The notes under the pieces are model-generated. The model was not told the origin of the DNA and made no database searches. It saw nothing but the letters and a program-made list of their open reading frames with translations. From Paenibacillus durus ATCC 35681 (lineage in GTDB: Bacteria > Bacillota > Bacilli > Paenibacillales > Paenibacillaceae), in contig NZ_CP011114.1 in NCBI RefSeq assembly GCF_000993825.1, forward strand, positions 558,001 through 622,000: a DNA stretch of 64,000 nucleotides, written 5' to 3'. The position numbers and the translations under genes were made by a program. Within the stretch, counting starts at the first letter, position 1, and each line of letters starts with the position of its first letter. This document shows positions 45,997-55,858 of this stretch, in pieces.

Positions 45997-46353
45997 GTCG
46001 CTCTCCATGCGAGAGCGTGGATTGAAATTGAACTGCAATCCCAATAACACAACCATCCAAGAGTCGTCGCTCTCCATGCGAGAGCGTGGATTGAAATATC
46101 GGCTGTGACGGCATTCGCTTGGATATGATTACGTCGCTCTCCATGCGAGAGCGTGGATTGAAATTTCGAGACCAATAACGTCATATTCTTGTCCTTGATG
46201 TCGCTCTCCATGCGAGAGCGTGGATTGAAATTTTTTGGCTGGCCAGAAGGCAACCTCTGACGCGTGTCGCTCTCCATGCGAGAGCGTGGATTGAAATGAT
46301 AAGAAAGAGTATGAACGATTGAAAGTGGAAGTTGCTCCCCATGTAGGAGCATT
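45997..46353 (+). CRISPR. Type I-C CRISPR array 4 (5 repeats plus degenerate end)
   Basis: Repeats at 45997, 46066, 46133, 46200 and 46266 are of the CTCC-ATGC-GAG type of array 2. A degenerate end copy (GTTGCTCCCCATGTAGGAGC) lies at 46331. Confidence 0.94.
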
Positions 46354-46519
46354 TTGCTCGGCTGATCTATAAAAACGACGACTCCTTTTTTTACAAAGAA
46401 CATTATTCATAGGTTGACGAGTATGAAAATAACTGGAAATCGAAGTTCCGAAGCGATAAGATAGAAGTGCTGGAATTGTACATCAAATTGGAAAATCAAT
46501 GAATTGGGGGCGTCTAACG

Positions 46520-46990
46520 ATGAAAATTGCGGTTGCGGGCGATCATGCGGGTTTTTCCTTGAAAGAAGAAGTAAAAGCTTTACTAACCAGCCAAGGGCAT
46601 GAGGTAGTGGATTTCGGAACGCATAGTGAGGAAGCTTCCGATTTGCCTGATTATATTTATCCTGCGGCTTTGGCAGTGGCTGAAGGGAAGGCGGACCGCG
46701 GGATTTTTATTGATGGTGTAGGCTATGGAAGCGCTATGATTGCTAATAAAATCTATGGGGTGTACGCGGCGGTCTGTCAGGACCCGTTCTGTGCGGAACT
46801 GGCGCGGTCTCACTCCGACACTAACGTACTGTGCATCGGCGGAAAAATTATCGGCTCGGCTATCGCCCTCGAAATCGTAAAGGTGTGGATGACGACCGAC
46901 CACCTTGGAGACGTTGAGAAATACAAGCGCCGCGTGGATAAAGTGGTTGAAATATCGGAGAAGCACTTGAAAAAACTGTCCGAGCTTTGA
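46520..46990 (+). CDS. RpiB/LacA/LacB family sugar-phosphate isomerase
   Basis: A 156-residue protein with MKIAVAGDHAGFSLKEEV, VVDFGTHSEE, and DGVGYGSAMIANKIYGVYAA. The usual RpiB catalytic CGTGIG is replaced by DGVGYG, so the active-site Cys is absent; LacA/B-type relatives vary here. It would interconvert aldose and ketose phosphates. The start is ATG 46520 behind GGGGGCG. It stands alone between arrays 4 and 5. Confidence 0.82.
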   Translation: MKIAVAGDHAGFSLKEEVKALLTSQGHEVVDFGTHSEEASDLPDYIYPAALAVAEGKADRGIFIDGVGYGSAMIANKIYGVYAAVCQDPFCAELARSHSDTNVLCIGGKIIGSAIALEIVKVWMTTDHLGDVEKYKRRVDKVVEISEKHLKKLSEL

Positions 46991-47107
46991 ACGGATGACG
47001 ATTTTGCCGCTCTGGGAACGGTTTGCTTTTTGGCTTCCTGAGCGGCAGGATGGTCCTTACCTCAAGGGCATTGCTGCTGCCATCACTGTGATAATGATAT
47101 TTAAATC

Positions 47108-47320
47108 TCAACGGCTCATGTATTCTTTCAATTTCTCGTCTATGATTCCTTTGTTATACAGCATTTCAAAAGCGTCCCTGCTACTCTGGGAAACCCCCAA
47201 TTTCAATTCGGAAACCGAATGCATTGCCAATTCGATACACGCCTCGCAGCATCTTTGCAGATTAAAAATGATACAGATTCGAATGTTTTCGGTCTTGTTC
47301 AGCAAAATATCGCGATTCAT
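47108..47320 (-). pseudogene. Truncated hepT-like toxin gene
   Basis: The frame starts MNRDILLNKTENI and resumes with LQRCCEACIELAMHSVSE and SQSSRDAFEMLYNKGIIDE, all HepT family segments, but an internal stretch is missing and the C-terminal RxxxxHxY catalytic part is absent (70 residues instead of about 140). It is likely inactive. Confidence 0.65.
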
Positions 47321-47529
47321 GACTCGTCCTCCTGCAATAATGTCTGCAAAATCTCCCATCTTTCCTCATTAAGCATGGCATATTCTTTAAGCGACCGCAT
47401 AAAAAGCTGTTGCCGTTTTAGCGGCTCGGCGTCACGCAGCAGTATCCCGATTCCGATAATTTGAGCGCGAAAGACAGGACTGTTGATAATATTTATTTTG
47501 AAAAAGATGGCAGTAACAATCCGCCTCAA
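47317..47529 (-). pseudogene. Truncated mntA-like antitoxin (nucleotidyltransferase) gene
   Basis: Only the C-terminal part remains, INSPVFRAQIIGIGILLRDA and KRQQLFMRSLKEYAML, as in MntA partners of HepT. The GSxxRG-DxD catalytic domain is missing. The stop overlaps the hepT ATG by four bases, preserving the operon layout. Confidence 0.55.
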
Positions 47530-47644
47530 GTATTCCGCTTTCTGAGGATAAGCTGGATAGGCTAGAAGCCAAGGGGGAGAGTATTAAGACAATAAACAGG
47601 TTTTTCTTGTCAGATCTTCTCGATTGTCTCTCGCTAATCAAAAA

Positions 47645-47812
47645 GTGCGAACCTGAAGCGAACATGAAAACCCCGGGAGGTTCACACCCCTTGCGGGACA
47701 AGGATTTTTGCGATATTTTGTAGTTGAAGAGTTATGAAGTGGACTGTTTTTACAGAGGTTCGCACTTTTTGGGCTTCAAACCCTTGCGGCGCAAGTGTTC
47801 TGTGGGCTACCT
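47645..47812 (+). promoter_or_regulatory. CRISPR leader 5
   Basis: A 168-bp leader with the GTGCGAACC/GGTTCACACC pair and a third GGTTCGCACTTTTTGGGC copy; close to leader 6. Confidence 0.82.
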
Positions 47813-48102
47813 GTCGCTCCCCGTGCGGGAGCGTGGATTGAAATGCCGCATTATTAGAGGCGGGACGCTCATGCCGCAGTCGCTCCCCGTGCGGGAGCGT
47901 GGATTGAAATTAGTCAAACATCGTGGAAAGTCCCCATAGAACTGGGTCGCTCCCCGTGCGGGAGCGTGGATTGAAATACCGAACCGCGTCTTGCCCGTCA
48001 GCAACCATCTCGTCGCTCCCCATACGGGAGCGTGGACTGAAATACAAGCAAGCGGTACGCTACCAAACGGCGTAGTAGTCACTCCCTACCGGGAATGTGA
48101 AA
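47813..48102 (+). CRISPR. Type I-C CRISPR array 5 (4 repeats plus degenerate end)
   Basis: Repeats at 47813, 47879 and 47946 have the CCCC-GTGC-GGG stem; 48012 has CATAC and GTGGACTG. A broken copy (GTCACTCCCTACCGGGAATG) lies at 48078. Confidence 0.93.
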
Positions 48103-48115
48103 GGAGGTTCACTGA

Positions 48116-48577
48116 ATGGATAAACTAACTCTAACTGAAGCGCAACTACGAGAGATTGTCGACAGCTACGATATGCAGCATGAGGGGATCGATTCTTTTT
48201 TCAATCTGGAGAGCAAGGAGGTTGTCTTCGTCAATAATGAATTTTCTGATCCGGAGGACGAGGAATTGGAAGAGGAGATTGAAGAGGGGTTTGGCGAAAT
48301 CTGGTTCCGCTTGCCAGAACGGTATTCCAGCGACGGGTACCGGGATATGGAGGATTTTGTAGATATTGTATCGGACGAACGACTGAGAGAGCTGTTGATA
48401 ACGTCCCTTAGAGGGGGACGCGGGTTTTTTCGCCGTTTTAAAGATACGCTGGGCGACAACCCTGAAGAACTTGAACGTTACTATCAGTTTGTGTATGAAC
48501 GCAACCGCGAACGGGTACTAAAGTGGATGGAAGCAGAGTTTGATTTGGAGATAGAGATAATAGGCGGGGAAGATTAA
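48116..48577 (+). CDS. UPF0158 family protein
   Basis: A 153-residue acidic protein with the family pattern (IWFRLPERYSSDGYRDMEDF, GRGFFRRFKDTL, ERVLKWMEAE). Function unknown. AAAGGAGG lies just before the ATG and directly after the degenerate end of array 5. Confidence 0.82.
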   Translation: MDKLTLTEAQLREIVDSYDMQHEGIDSFFNLESKEVVFVNNEFSDPEDEELEEEIEEGFGEIWFRLPERYSSDGYRDMEDFVDIVSDERLRELLITSLRGGRGFFRRFKDTLGDNPEELERYYQFVYERNRERVLKWMEAEFDLEIEIIGGED

Positions 48578-48733
48578 GGAGATTTATGCTGCCTCCAGTT
48601 GCACGAAAAGTTGGGAGCGGATTCATAGCGCATGCGGGATCGTATACATACGAAAAAAACTGCTGCTGCCCGATTCACTTCCAGCGACTGGTCACTTTAG
48701 CGGCGACCTATATTCTCTCTATAACGGCGGTAG

Positions 48734-48800
48734 CAAGGCTTTTGCGATATTTTGTACATATCGGCGAACTCGCTCCCCGTACATAAGCATGAGTTTAAAA
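48734..48800 (+). repeat. Eroded CRISPR leader end and single repeat relic
   Basis: CAAGGCTTTTGCGATATTTTG (48734) matches the middle of leader 5, and CTCGCTCCCCGTACATAAGCAT (48769) followed by GAGTTTAAAA resembles a decayed repeat. The remainder of 48578-48927 shows no gene. Confidence 0.55.
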
Positions 48801-48927
48801 AACATACTATTGCAATTGTTCTATTTTTCCAAGCCCCCGCTTGTCAAGCCCGTCTGCATATTGCGGCCAAGTTCCTCATAGACATGTACTAATCATTGCA
48901 TTCAAAACAGGTTAAGGGGATGATGTC

Positions 48928-50016
48928 ATGCGCCGGATTGCATGGGTACTCGCGATCATTATGAGCGTTACCCTGATCATGACAGGCTGCGGGAAGAAGG
49001 ACTCCGCATCTGTGGTTAAGGATTTGAACGACGTTGCCGACAAGCTGGAGAGCAAGACGGGAGCCTATCAGGGGGAGGGCACGATGACCCTCTATACCGG
49101 CGAGCAGCCTCAGGAGTACAGGGTTGAGGTATGGTATAAAAACCCTTCTTACTATCGCATCAGTCTGGCCAATGTGCAGAAGAATATTACTCAGATCGTG
49201 CTCCGCAACGATGAAGGCGTGTTCGTGCTGACGCCGAGCCTCGGCAAGAGCTTCCGGTTCCAAAGCGACTGGCCGGACAAACAAGGGCAGGTCTACCTGT
49301 ATCAGACGCTGGTGAAAGGCATCGTCGCCGACAACAACCGCCAATTCGTGGCTGACAAGGACAGCTATGTATTCGAAGTAGCCGCCAATTATCAGAGCAG
49401 CGCCCTGGTACGTCAGAAGATCTGGCTCGACAAAAAGACCTATGCGCCCAAGCAGGTACAGGTATCCGATTCGGAAGCCAAGGTTGTGGTGGACGTAAAG
49501 TTCAACAAGTTCGCTTTCAATCCGGAGTTTTCCGCGGATTCTTTTGATATGCAGAAGAATATGGCTTCGGGGGGGAATTCGAAAAATACGGTCGCTCAGG
49601 TCGACGAGAACGGCAATCCGCTGCCCGCAGCCGACAACCAGGAGGGAACGCAAGCTCAGGCGAATGCGGCCCTTGGCGATTTTGGCATTATTGAGCCGGG
49701 CTATACTCCGGAAGGCGTGACGTTCAAGGATTCCAATAAAGTCGAGAACAGCGACAATCACGCCGTACTTCTGCGGTATGACGGAATTTACCAGTATACG
49801 ATCATGGAATCGCGCCCGCTGGATCAAGCTGTGTCGCTCGCGCCGGGAACGCTCATCGATCTTGGTTTTACGGCGGGACTGCTGACCGGGGATGAACAGC
49901 AGACCTTGACTTGGATGTCGGGTGATGGAGTGGAGTTCCGGATTACAAGCGCGAACCTTCCTCCTAGTGAAATGATGGAAATTGCCGCTTCTATGCAGGA
50001 TCAAACGGGTAAATAA
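48928..50016 (+). CDS. ydcC: YdcC/LolA-like lipoprotein
   Basis: A 362-residue lipoprotein with the lipobox LIMTGC (Cys near residue 21). The rest is a LolA-like half-barrel (GEGTMTLYTGEQPQEYRVEVWY, FKDSNKVENSDNHAVLLRYDG). Sporulation relatives include GerS. The gene order ydcC-alr-ndoAI-ndoA is that of B. subtilis. GTTAAGGGGATG lies upstream. Confidence 0.85.
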   Translation: MRRIAWVLAIIMSVTLIMTGCGKKDSASVVKDLNDVADKLESKTGAYQGEGTMTLYTGEQPQEYRVEVWYKNPSYYRISLANVQKNITQIVLRNDEGVFVLTPSLGKSFRFQSDWPDKQGQVYLYQTLVKGIVADNNRQFVADKDSYVFEVAANYQSSALVRQKIWLDKKTYAPKQVQVSDSEAKVVVDVKFNKFAFNPEFSADSFDMQKNMASGGNSKNTVAQVDENGNPLPAADNQEGTQAQANAALGDFGIIEPGYTPEGVTFKDSNKVENSDNHAVLLRYDGIYQYTIMESRPLDQAVSLAPGTLIDLGFTAGLLTGDEQQTLTWMSGDGVEFRITSANLPPSEMMEIAASMQDQTGK

Positions 50017-50241
50017 AAGGTTGTAGGCGGATACTGCGAATTGTGGGATGATTTCCTCTACAATGCGGTATCCGTTTTGCTATAACTTGCTGGCTGCACG
50101 CTTCCCCCTTTGCGCGGTGAACGTCAAACCCTCGCTTACATTGACAGTGCCTTCCGTTAGCATTACCATTACGAATAAGAAAGTGTTTAATGTGTATATT
50201 CGGCAGGATGACGCTTATCACAAACGAGAAGGTGACTGGAA

Positions 50242-51444
50242 GTGCAAGAAAGCTATCGACCGACCGTGGCCGAGATTGATTTGGATGCTTTGCGTGCCAA
50301 TTATGAAAGCTTTCGGCGGCATTTGCCGGCGGGCGTGAAGTTTATGGCATGCGTCAAAGGCAACGCATACGGCCACGGGGCCGTGGAGGTGACGCGCGAG
50401 CTGGAACGACTGGGTGCGGACTATGTAAGTGTAGCTTTTCTGGATGAGGCGATCGAGCTGCGCCAGGCGGGAATTGTCCTGCCGATTCTGGTGCTCGGCT
50501 ATACGCCGCCGGAAGCTATTGCCGCCGCCTGGGAGAACGATGTGACCGTGACGCTTTTTACCCCGGAAGGGTTGGAAGCGGCATCCAAACTTCCTTTGAA
50601 TGACAGCCGGAAGCTGAAGGTGCATATCAAGATTGACAGCGGCATGGGCCGGCTCGGGCTTCTTCCGGACGATGTGCCGCTGTTCATCGAAGAGGCGCAG
50701 CGTGTCCGGCAGATCGAATTGGAGGGGATGTTTACTCATTTTGCCAAAGCGGATGAAGCAGACAAAAGCTATACACTGGAGCAGTACCGACGGTTCATGG
50801 GCGTGACGGAAGCGCTTCGGGAAAGACAGATTCATATCCCGATCATACATACGGGCAACAGCGCTACGGCCATTGATACCCCTCATTTATCTCCGAACAT
50901 GGTGCGTGTGGGCGTCAGCATATACGGATTCTACCCGTCGACGGAAGTGAACCGGCAGCAGGTCAAGCTGCACCCGGTCATGACGCTGAAGACGAAAGCC
51001 GTCTATGTAAAAAGCCTACCGGAGAGCTGGGGCGTCAGCTACGGAACCCGCTACCGGGCGGACAACGGCGAATATATTGCCACGCTACCCATCGGGTACG
51101 CAGACGGATATTCCCGGATGCTAAGCGGTAAGGCGGAGGTGCTAATACGCGGCCGCCGCGTTCCTGTCGTCGGAACCATCTGCATGGACCAGTGTATGGT
51201 ATCGCTCAAATCTTTCGCCAATGAGGCGGAACAAATCAAAGCCGGCGAAGAGGTTGTCCTCATCGGCCGCCAGGCTGGCGTCTCCATAACGGCAGACGAG
51301 CTGGCTCTCCTTCTTGGAACGATTCACTACGAGGTGACCTGCATGCTGGCCCACCGGGTGCCGCGCGTCTATATTCGCGAAGGCTCGGCTCCCCGTCTGG
51401 TAAATGCCTTACTTCAAGCCCCAAGCCCAAATCCTGTAAGTTAA
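50242..51444 (+). CDS. alr: Alanine racemase
   Basis: A 400-residue fold-type III PLP enzyme that makes D-alanine for peptidoglycan. The PLP lysine lies in FMACVKGNAYGHG (near residue 36-40), SGMGRLG and TGNSATAID are conserved, and the second-domain Tyr lies in WGVSYGTRY. The start is GTG behind GAAGGTGA. It lies upstream of the ndoAI-ndoA toxin-antitoxin pair. Confidence 0.95.
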   Translation: MQESYRPTVAEIDLDALRANYESFRRHLPAGVKFMACVKGNAYGHGAVEVTRELERLGADYVSVAFLDEAIELRQAGIVLPILVLGYTPPEAIAAAWENDVTVTLFTPEGLEAASKLPLNDSRKLKVHIKIDSGMGRLGLLPDDVPLFIEEAQRVRQIELEGMFTHFAKADEADKSYTLEQYRRFMGVTEALRERQIHIPIIHTGNSATAIDTPHLSPNMVRVGVSIYGFYPSTEVNRQQVKLHPVMTLKTKAVYVKSLPESWGVSYGTRYRADNGEYIATLPIGYADGYSRMLSGKAEVLIRGRRVPVVGTICMDQCMVSLKSFANEAEQIKAGEEVVLIGRQAGVSITADELALLLGTIHYEVTCMLAHRVPRVYIREGSAPRLVNALLQAPSPNPVS

Positions 51445-51626
51445 GCGGGAAATATGCTCAAGGAATATTTAATCGTGGACGACATTGTGACTTATGGTCT
51501 ATACGAACCGCCGTTTCTAGTTTATAATGGGATGCAGCATACTTGATATACTGGCGGCATATATTCGTTGTATAAAATTCCTTGCATAATGCTACACTGG
51601 AATACAAGGGCAGAAGGTTTGTGGGG

Positions 51627-51920
51627 GTGGAAGAGAAGTTGGCCAATTTGCAGAACACCAAAAGAATCATGATCAGCTTGCCCGATCATCTCTTGCAGGA
51701 GGTGGACGGAATTGTCCAGATGGAGAATTCCAATCGCAGTGAATTGATTCGGCAAGCCATGAAGCTGTATCTCAGCGAACGGAGGAAGCGTTCCATAAGG
51801 GAGTCTATGCAGCGCGGATACATGGAAATGGCTAAGATCAACTTGACCATGGCATGTGAAGCGTTCCTTGCCGAGGAAGATGCAGACAGTACTCTTGGCC
51901 GCTTAGTAAGCGGGGTGTAG
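51627..51920 (+). CDS. ndoAI: EndoAI/MazE-type antitoxin
   Basis: About 97 residues, a ribbon-helix-helix N-terminus (RIMISLPDHLLQEVDGIV, NRSELIRQAMKLYLSERRKR) and a toxin-binding C-terminus (RGYMEMAKINL, ERLVSGG-like GRLVSGV). It neutralises EndoA and likely represses the operon. Start is uncertain: GTG 51627 follows AGAAGG by 9 bases; TTG 51639 is an alternative. Confidence 0.88.
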   Translation: MEEKLANLQNTKRIMISLPDHLLQEVDGIVQMENSNRSELIRQAMKLYLSERRKRSIRESMQRGYMEMAKINLTMACEAFLAEEDADSTLGRLVSGV

Positions 51921-51923
51921 ATA

Positions 51924-52274
51924 TTGATCGTAAAACGCGGCGATGTTTTCTTTGCCGATCTTTCGCCGGTAGTTGGTTCCGAGCAGGGCGGGGTAAGGCC
52001 TGTTCTCGTCATTCAGAACGATATTGGCAATCGCTTTAGTCCAACGGTAATTGTTGCGGCAATTACCGCACAGATCCAGAAGGCCAAGCTGCCTACTCAT
52101 GTGGAAATTGACGCGTCATCCCACGGCTTTGACCGGGATTCCGTCATTCTGCTGGAGCAGGTTCGGACGATCGACAAGCAGCGCTTAACGGATAAGATCA
52201 CCCATCTTGATGACGAAACGATGAAAAAGGTGGATGACTCGCTGCAGATCAGTCTGGGTCTGATTGATTTTTGA
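51924..52274 (+). CDS. ndoA: EndoA/MazF-type mRNA interferase toxin
   Basis: A 116-residue protein almost identical in pattern to B. subtilis NdoA ([54 protein letters not shown]). It cleaves single-stranded mRNA at U^ACAU in relatives. The start is TTG, as in many Bacillales. It follows ndoAI by three bases. Confidence 0.95.
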   Translation: MIVKRGDVFFADLSPVVGSEQGGVRPVLVIQNDIGNRFSPTVIVAAITAQIQKAKLPTHVEIDASSHGFDRDSVILLEQVRTIDKQRLTDKITHLDDETMKKVDDSLQISLGLIDF

Positions 52275-52311
52275 AGAGGACGGGCACAGCCATTTTATAC
52301 AAAACGCAAGG

Positions 52312-52345
52312 AAGGCTCATCGCAGGTTTGCGGTGAGCCTTTTTT
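52312..52345 (+). terminator. Terminator of the alr-ndoAI-ndoA operon
   Basis: AAGGCTCATCGCA pairs with TGCGGTGAGCCTT around GGTT, followed by TTTTT. Confidence 0.88.
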
Positions 52346-52461
52346 GGGCTTCTAGACCAGAGCTATTATTCGCGGCTATTCAATAAACTCTCCGGCTGGA
52401 ACGCCTTCGGGCAAATATGATACTATTTGACGTATCGGATGTAAGAAAAGAGGGAGACGTA

Positions 52462-54666
52462 TTGATCGAACAGGATATGAATATCGTTTCGGATGAAGCG
52501 GCGCGCCGGGAACGGCAAATGATGATCGGCCAGATTGCAAAAGAACTCGGCCTATCTGAGCGGCAGGTCGGAACCACAGCGGGACTGCTGGATGAGGGCA
52601 ACACGATTCCATTCATCGCCCGGTACCGCAAAGAGATGACCGGAGAGCTGGACGAGAACGCGCTGCGTGATATTGAGGAACGGCTGAGCTATTTGCGTTC
52701 CCTTGGCGAGCGCAAACGTGAAGTCATCCGCATCATCGAGGAGCAGGGCAAGCTTACGGATGAGCTGCGTGAGCAAATAGCAGGGGCAGTCAAGCTTCAG
52801 GAAGTGGAAGATTTGTACCGTCCGTACCGCCAGAAGCGCAAGACCCGGGCGAGCGTCGCCAAGGAAAAAGGACTGGGGCCGCTGGCCGACTGGATCATGG
52901 AGCAGCGGCGCGGCGGAAACCCGGAAGCAGAGGCCGGAAAATATGTCGATCCGGCTAAAGGCGTGGAGTCGGCGGAACAAGCCCTGCAGGGAGCGCAGGA
53001 CATTATTGCCGAGGCCATCGCCGATGATGCGGCGGTCCGTTCCTGGGTGCGCCAATTTACCGCCTCTCAGGGCATTCTCGTTTCCGAGGCGAAGGACAAA
53101 GAGCAGGAATCCGTCTACGAGAATTATTACAGCTACCGCGAGCCGGTCCACAAAATGCCGCCGCATCGTATCCTCGCCATCAACCGCGGGGAGCGGGAGA
53201 ATGTGCTGAAGGTCAGCATTGAGGTGGATGCGGCCCGTATCCATGCGCATATCACACGCAAGCTGGTCAAAGGTCCGTCACCGGTTAAGGAGCTGCTCGA
53301 AGCCGTGGCCGAGGATGCCTACAAGCGTCTGATCGCTCCGTCGGTGGAGCGTGAAGTGCGCGGGGAGATGACGGAGAAAGGCGAGAATCAGGCCATTTCG
53401 ATCTTCTCCGGCAACCTGCGCAGCCTGCTGCTGCAGCCGCCGGTCAAGGGACGCCGCGTCCTCGGCGTCGACCCTGCGTACCGCACCGGCTGCAAGCTGG
53501 CGGTCGTCGACGAGACCGGCAAGCTGCTGGAGGTGGCGGTAACTTACCCGACACCGCCGCATAACAAGAAGCGCGAGGCGGCGGAGAAGTTCAAAGAGCT
53601 GATTGCCAAGTACGGCATCCAGCTCATCGTCATCGGCAACGGCACCGGCTCGCGGGAGACGGAGCAGTTCACCGCCGAGACCATCGCTGAGATCGGCGAC
53701 CCCGGGCTGGCCTACCTCATCGTCAATGAGGCCGGGGCCAGCGTGTACTCCGCCTCCAAGCTGGCGCAGGAGGAGTTCCCGGACCTGGATGTGGCCGAGC
53801 GCAGCGCCGCATCGATTGCCCGCCGCGTGCAGGACCCGCTGGCGGAGCTGGTCAAGATCGAGCCGAAGGCGATCGGCGTCGGACAGTACCAGCACGATGT
53901 GTCCCAGAAGCATCTGGACGAGAGCCTCACAGCGGTGGTGGAATCGGCGGTTAACCATGTCGGCGTCGATGTGAATACCGCATCTCCGTCGCTGCTCTCC
54001 TACGTGGCCGGCATCAACTCGACCATTGCCAAGAATATCGTTAAGTTCCGCGAAGAGAACGGCAGCTTTAAGAACCGTAAACAGCTGCAAAAGGTGCCGC
54101 GTCTCGGCGCCAAATCATATGAGCAGTGCATCGGTTTCCTGCGTATTCCGGAAGGCGAGAATACGCTTGACCGCACGCCGATTCATCCCGAGTCGTATGA
54201 TGTAGTCAGCCGATTGTTCAAGGAGCTGGGGCTTGCGCTGTCGCAGATCGGCAGCAAAGAGCTGGCTGCGGAGCTTGCCGCTCAGAATCCCGAGGAGCTG
54301 GCGGCCAGGCTGGACGTCGGCGTGCCGACGCTGCGCGACATTCTGGAGAGCCTTCAGCGTCCCGGACGCGACCCCCGCGAGGAGCTGCCCCCGCCGATCT
54401 TTCGCACCGATGTGCTGAAGATTGAGGATTTGGCGCCGGGCATGGAGCTGCAGGGTACGGTACGCAACGTTATCGACTTCGGAGCCTTCGTCGATATCGG
54501 CATCAAGAATGACGGGCTGGTGCATATTTCCCAGCTTAGTTCAAGCTTCGTCAAGCATCCGATGGACGTCGTGTCCGTCGGCGACAATGTGACCGTCTGG
54601 GTCCTCAGCGTCGATCTGAAGAAAGGCCGGGTCAGCCTGACCATGCGCCCGCCGCGCGGCGAATAA
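52462..54666 (+). CDS. tex: Tex family RNA-binding protein
   Basis: A 734-residue protein with the Tex order: N-terminal helical part (GLLDEGNTIPFIARYRKEMTG), YqgF-like RNase H fold (RVLGVDPAYRTGCKLAVVD), HhH motifs (VNTASPSLLSYVAGI, LGAKSYEQCIGFLRI) and a C-terminal S1 domain (GMELQGTVRNVIDFGAFVDI). It binds RNA and acts with the transcription machinery. The start is TTG 52462, behind GAGGGAG. Confidence 0.92.
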   Translation: MIEQDMNIVSDEAARRERQMMIGQIAKELGLSERQVGTTAGLLDEGNTIPFIARYRKEMTGELDENALRDIEERLSYLRSLGERKREVIRIIEEQGKLTDELREQIAGAVKLQEVEDLYRPYRQKRKTRASVAKEKGLGPLADWIMEQRRGGNPEAEAGKYVDPAKGVESAEQALQGAQDIIAEAIADDAAVRSWVRQFTASQGILVSEAKDKEQESVYENYYSYREPVHKMPPHRILAINRGERENVLKVSIEVDAARIHAHITRKLVKGPSPVKELLEAVAEDAYKRLIAPSVEREVRGEMTEKGENQAISIFSGNLRSLLLQPPVKGRRVLGVDPAYRTGCKLAVVDETGKLLEVAVTYPTPPHNKKREAAEKFKELIAKYGIQLIVIGNGTGSRETEQFTAETIAEIGDPGLAYLIVNEAGASVYSASKLAQEEFPDLDVAERSAASIARRVQDPLAELVKIEPKAIGVGQYQHDVSQKHLDESLTAVVESAVNHVGVDVNTASPSLLSYVAGINSTIAKNIVKFREENGSFKNRKQLQKVPRLGAKSYEQCIGFLRIPEGENTLDRTPIHPESYDVVSRLFKELGLALSQIGSKELAAELAAQNPEELAARLDVGVPTLRDILESLQRPGRDPREELPPPIFRTDVLKIEDLAPGMELQGTVRNVIDFGAFVDIGIKNDGLVHISQLSSSFVKHPMDVVSVGDNVTVWVLSVDLKKGRVSLTMRPPRGE

Positions 54667-54736
54667 AAAACCTCCAAACGTTCCCGGTCCAACCTGAAAG
54701 AAGGTTGGTCCGGGAACAACGTCTGGAGGTTTTTTT
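54665..54736. terminator. Bidirectional terminator between tex and SLH gene
   Basis: AAAAACCTCCA pairs with TGGAGGTTTTT, enclosing a second long hairpin (GTTCCCGG-TCCAACC with GGTTGG-TCCGGGAAC). Confidence 0.85.
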
Positions 54737-54813
54737 GGATTCTGCCGGGACAAGTCCCGGCCCGAAAGGAACGCTGCCGCTACTATACCTTCCCGCGAGC
54801 TTGGTACGGAGTC

Positions 54814-55785
54814 TCAGAACTGCGGAGAGTCCGGCTCCGGCGGCGTATACGATCCAGGCATAGGCTTGGCGCTAGCCACATAGCCTTCCGGTAGATAAGC
54901 AACGGCTGTCGCTTTGGATATTACCTGCGGATACATCCCTGGTCCCGGCTTGGTTACTTCATAATAAATGACAGCCTTTTTCCCCTCGCCAAACTCGATT
55001 TTCGCAATCGTCAGGCCGTACCCCGGATTGGGAAGATTGCCGACGGTAACCGACACTTTGTTCACGCCATCAGCCGCTTTTTCCACATTGATGTCTGCCC
55101 CCTGGCTCGTATCTGCGGAGCCGTCCCCGCCAAACATACTCTGGACAAAAGCTCTTGCGTCATGCACCCACGCTGCCGCCTCCGAACGGGTAACGGCGTC
55201 ATTCGGACGGAACTTTCCTCCCGGATCCAGCGAAATAATGCGCATATTGAGAAGCGTTTGGAGACTGCCGTTTACCTCCGCGCTCAGTTTGCCGCCGTCA
55301 GCGATATTGAAATACATCTCCGTCACCGGAAAATCGCCCTTGGCCTTCAAGGCCGCATCCAGCAGCTGTGCAAAAGTGGCGCGGGAAACCGCCGCATTCG
55401 GGTTGACCGCTTTATCTAGCGGCAGGCCGTTCTGGACGGCAATCAGGAGAGAAGGGGCATACCAGGATTTATCATCGACCTTGGCAAAATAATCGCTGGC
55501 CTTGGACGGACTGCCCGGCACCGGATTTGTCTTAAGAGCAAGCCCGCTGACGATCAGTTGGACAGCCTGGCCGTATGTCATTTTGGACTTGGGAGCAAAA
55601 AGCTGACTCGTCACTCCGTTAATCACCCCAGCTTCATGCAGTGCGTTGATCTTGGCCTCAGCCGGATCTCCCTTCAGGTCGGAAAAAGCGAAAGCCGACG
55701 CTCCGAATAATACCGCCCCCGCCAAAATCCCGCATGCTATGGTCATTTTTTTGGCATTGTGCCTAAATGTCTGTCTCTTCATCAT
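54814..55785 (-). CDS. Secreted SLH-domain protein with PrcB-like C-terminus
   Basis: A 323-residue exported protein. The signal peptide ends ASAFA (near 33). SLH-type repeats cover about residues 34-220 (FSDLKGDPAEAKINALHEAG, ATFAQLLDAALKAKG, FRPNDAVTRSEAAAWVHDA), followed by a PrcB-like domain (GYGLTIAKIEFGEGKKAVIY). It would bind wall polymer. AGAGGTGAA precedes the ATG. Confidence 0.85.
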   Translation of the reverse strand: MMKRQTFRHNAKKMTIACGILAGAVLFGASAFAFSDLKGDPAEAKINALHEAGVINGVTSQLFAPKSKMTYGQAVQLIVSGLALKTNPVPGSPSKASDYFAKVDDKSWYAPSLLIAVQNGLPLDKAVNPNAAVSRATFAQLLDAALKAKGDFPVTEMYFNIADGGKLSAEVNGSLQTLLNMRIISLDPGGKFRPNDAVTRSEAAAWVHDARAFVQSMFGGDGSADTSQGADINVEKAADGVNKVSVTVGNLPNPGYGLTIAKIEFGEGKKAVIYYEVTKPGPGMYPQVISKATAVAYLPEGYVASAKPMPGSYTPPEPDSPQF

Positions 55786-55858
55786 TATTCACCTCTTATC
55801 TTCATAGATGCCCAATACGGCGAAAAGGTTGCAAGGAGGTGAAAGATTGTCCGGTTAA

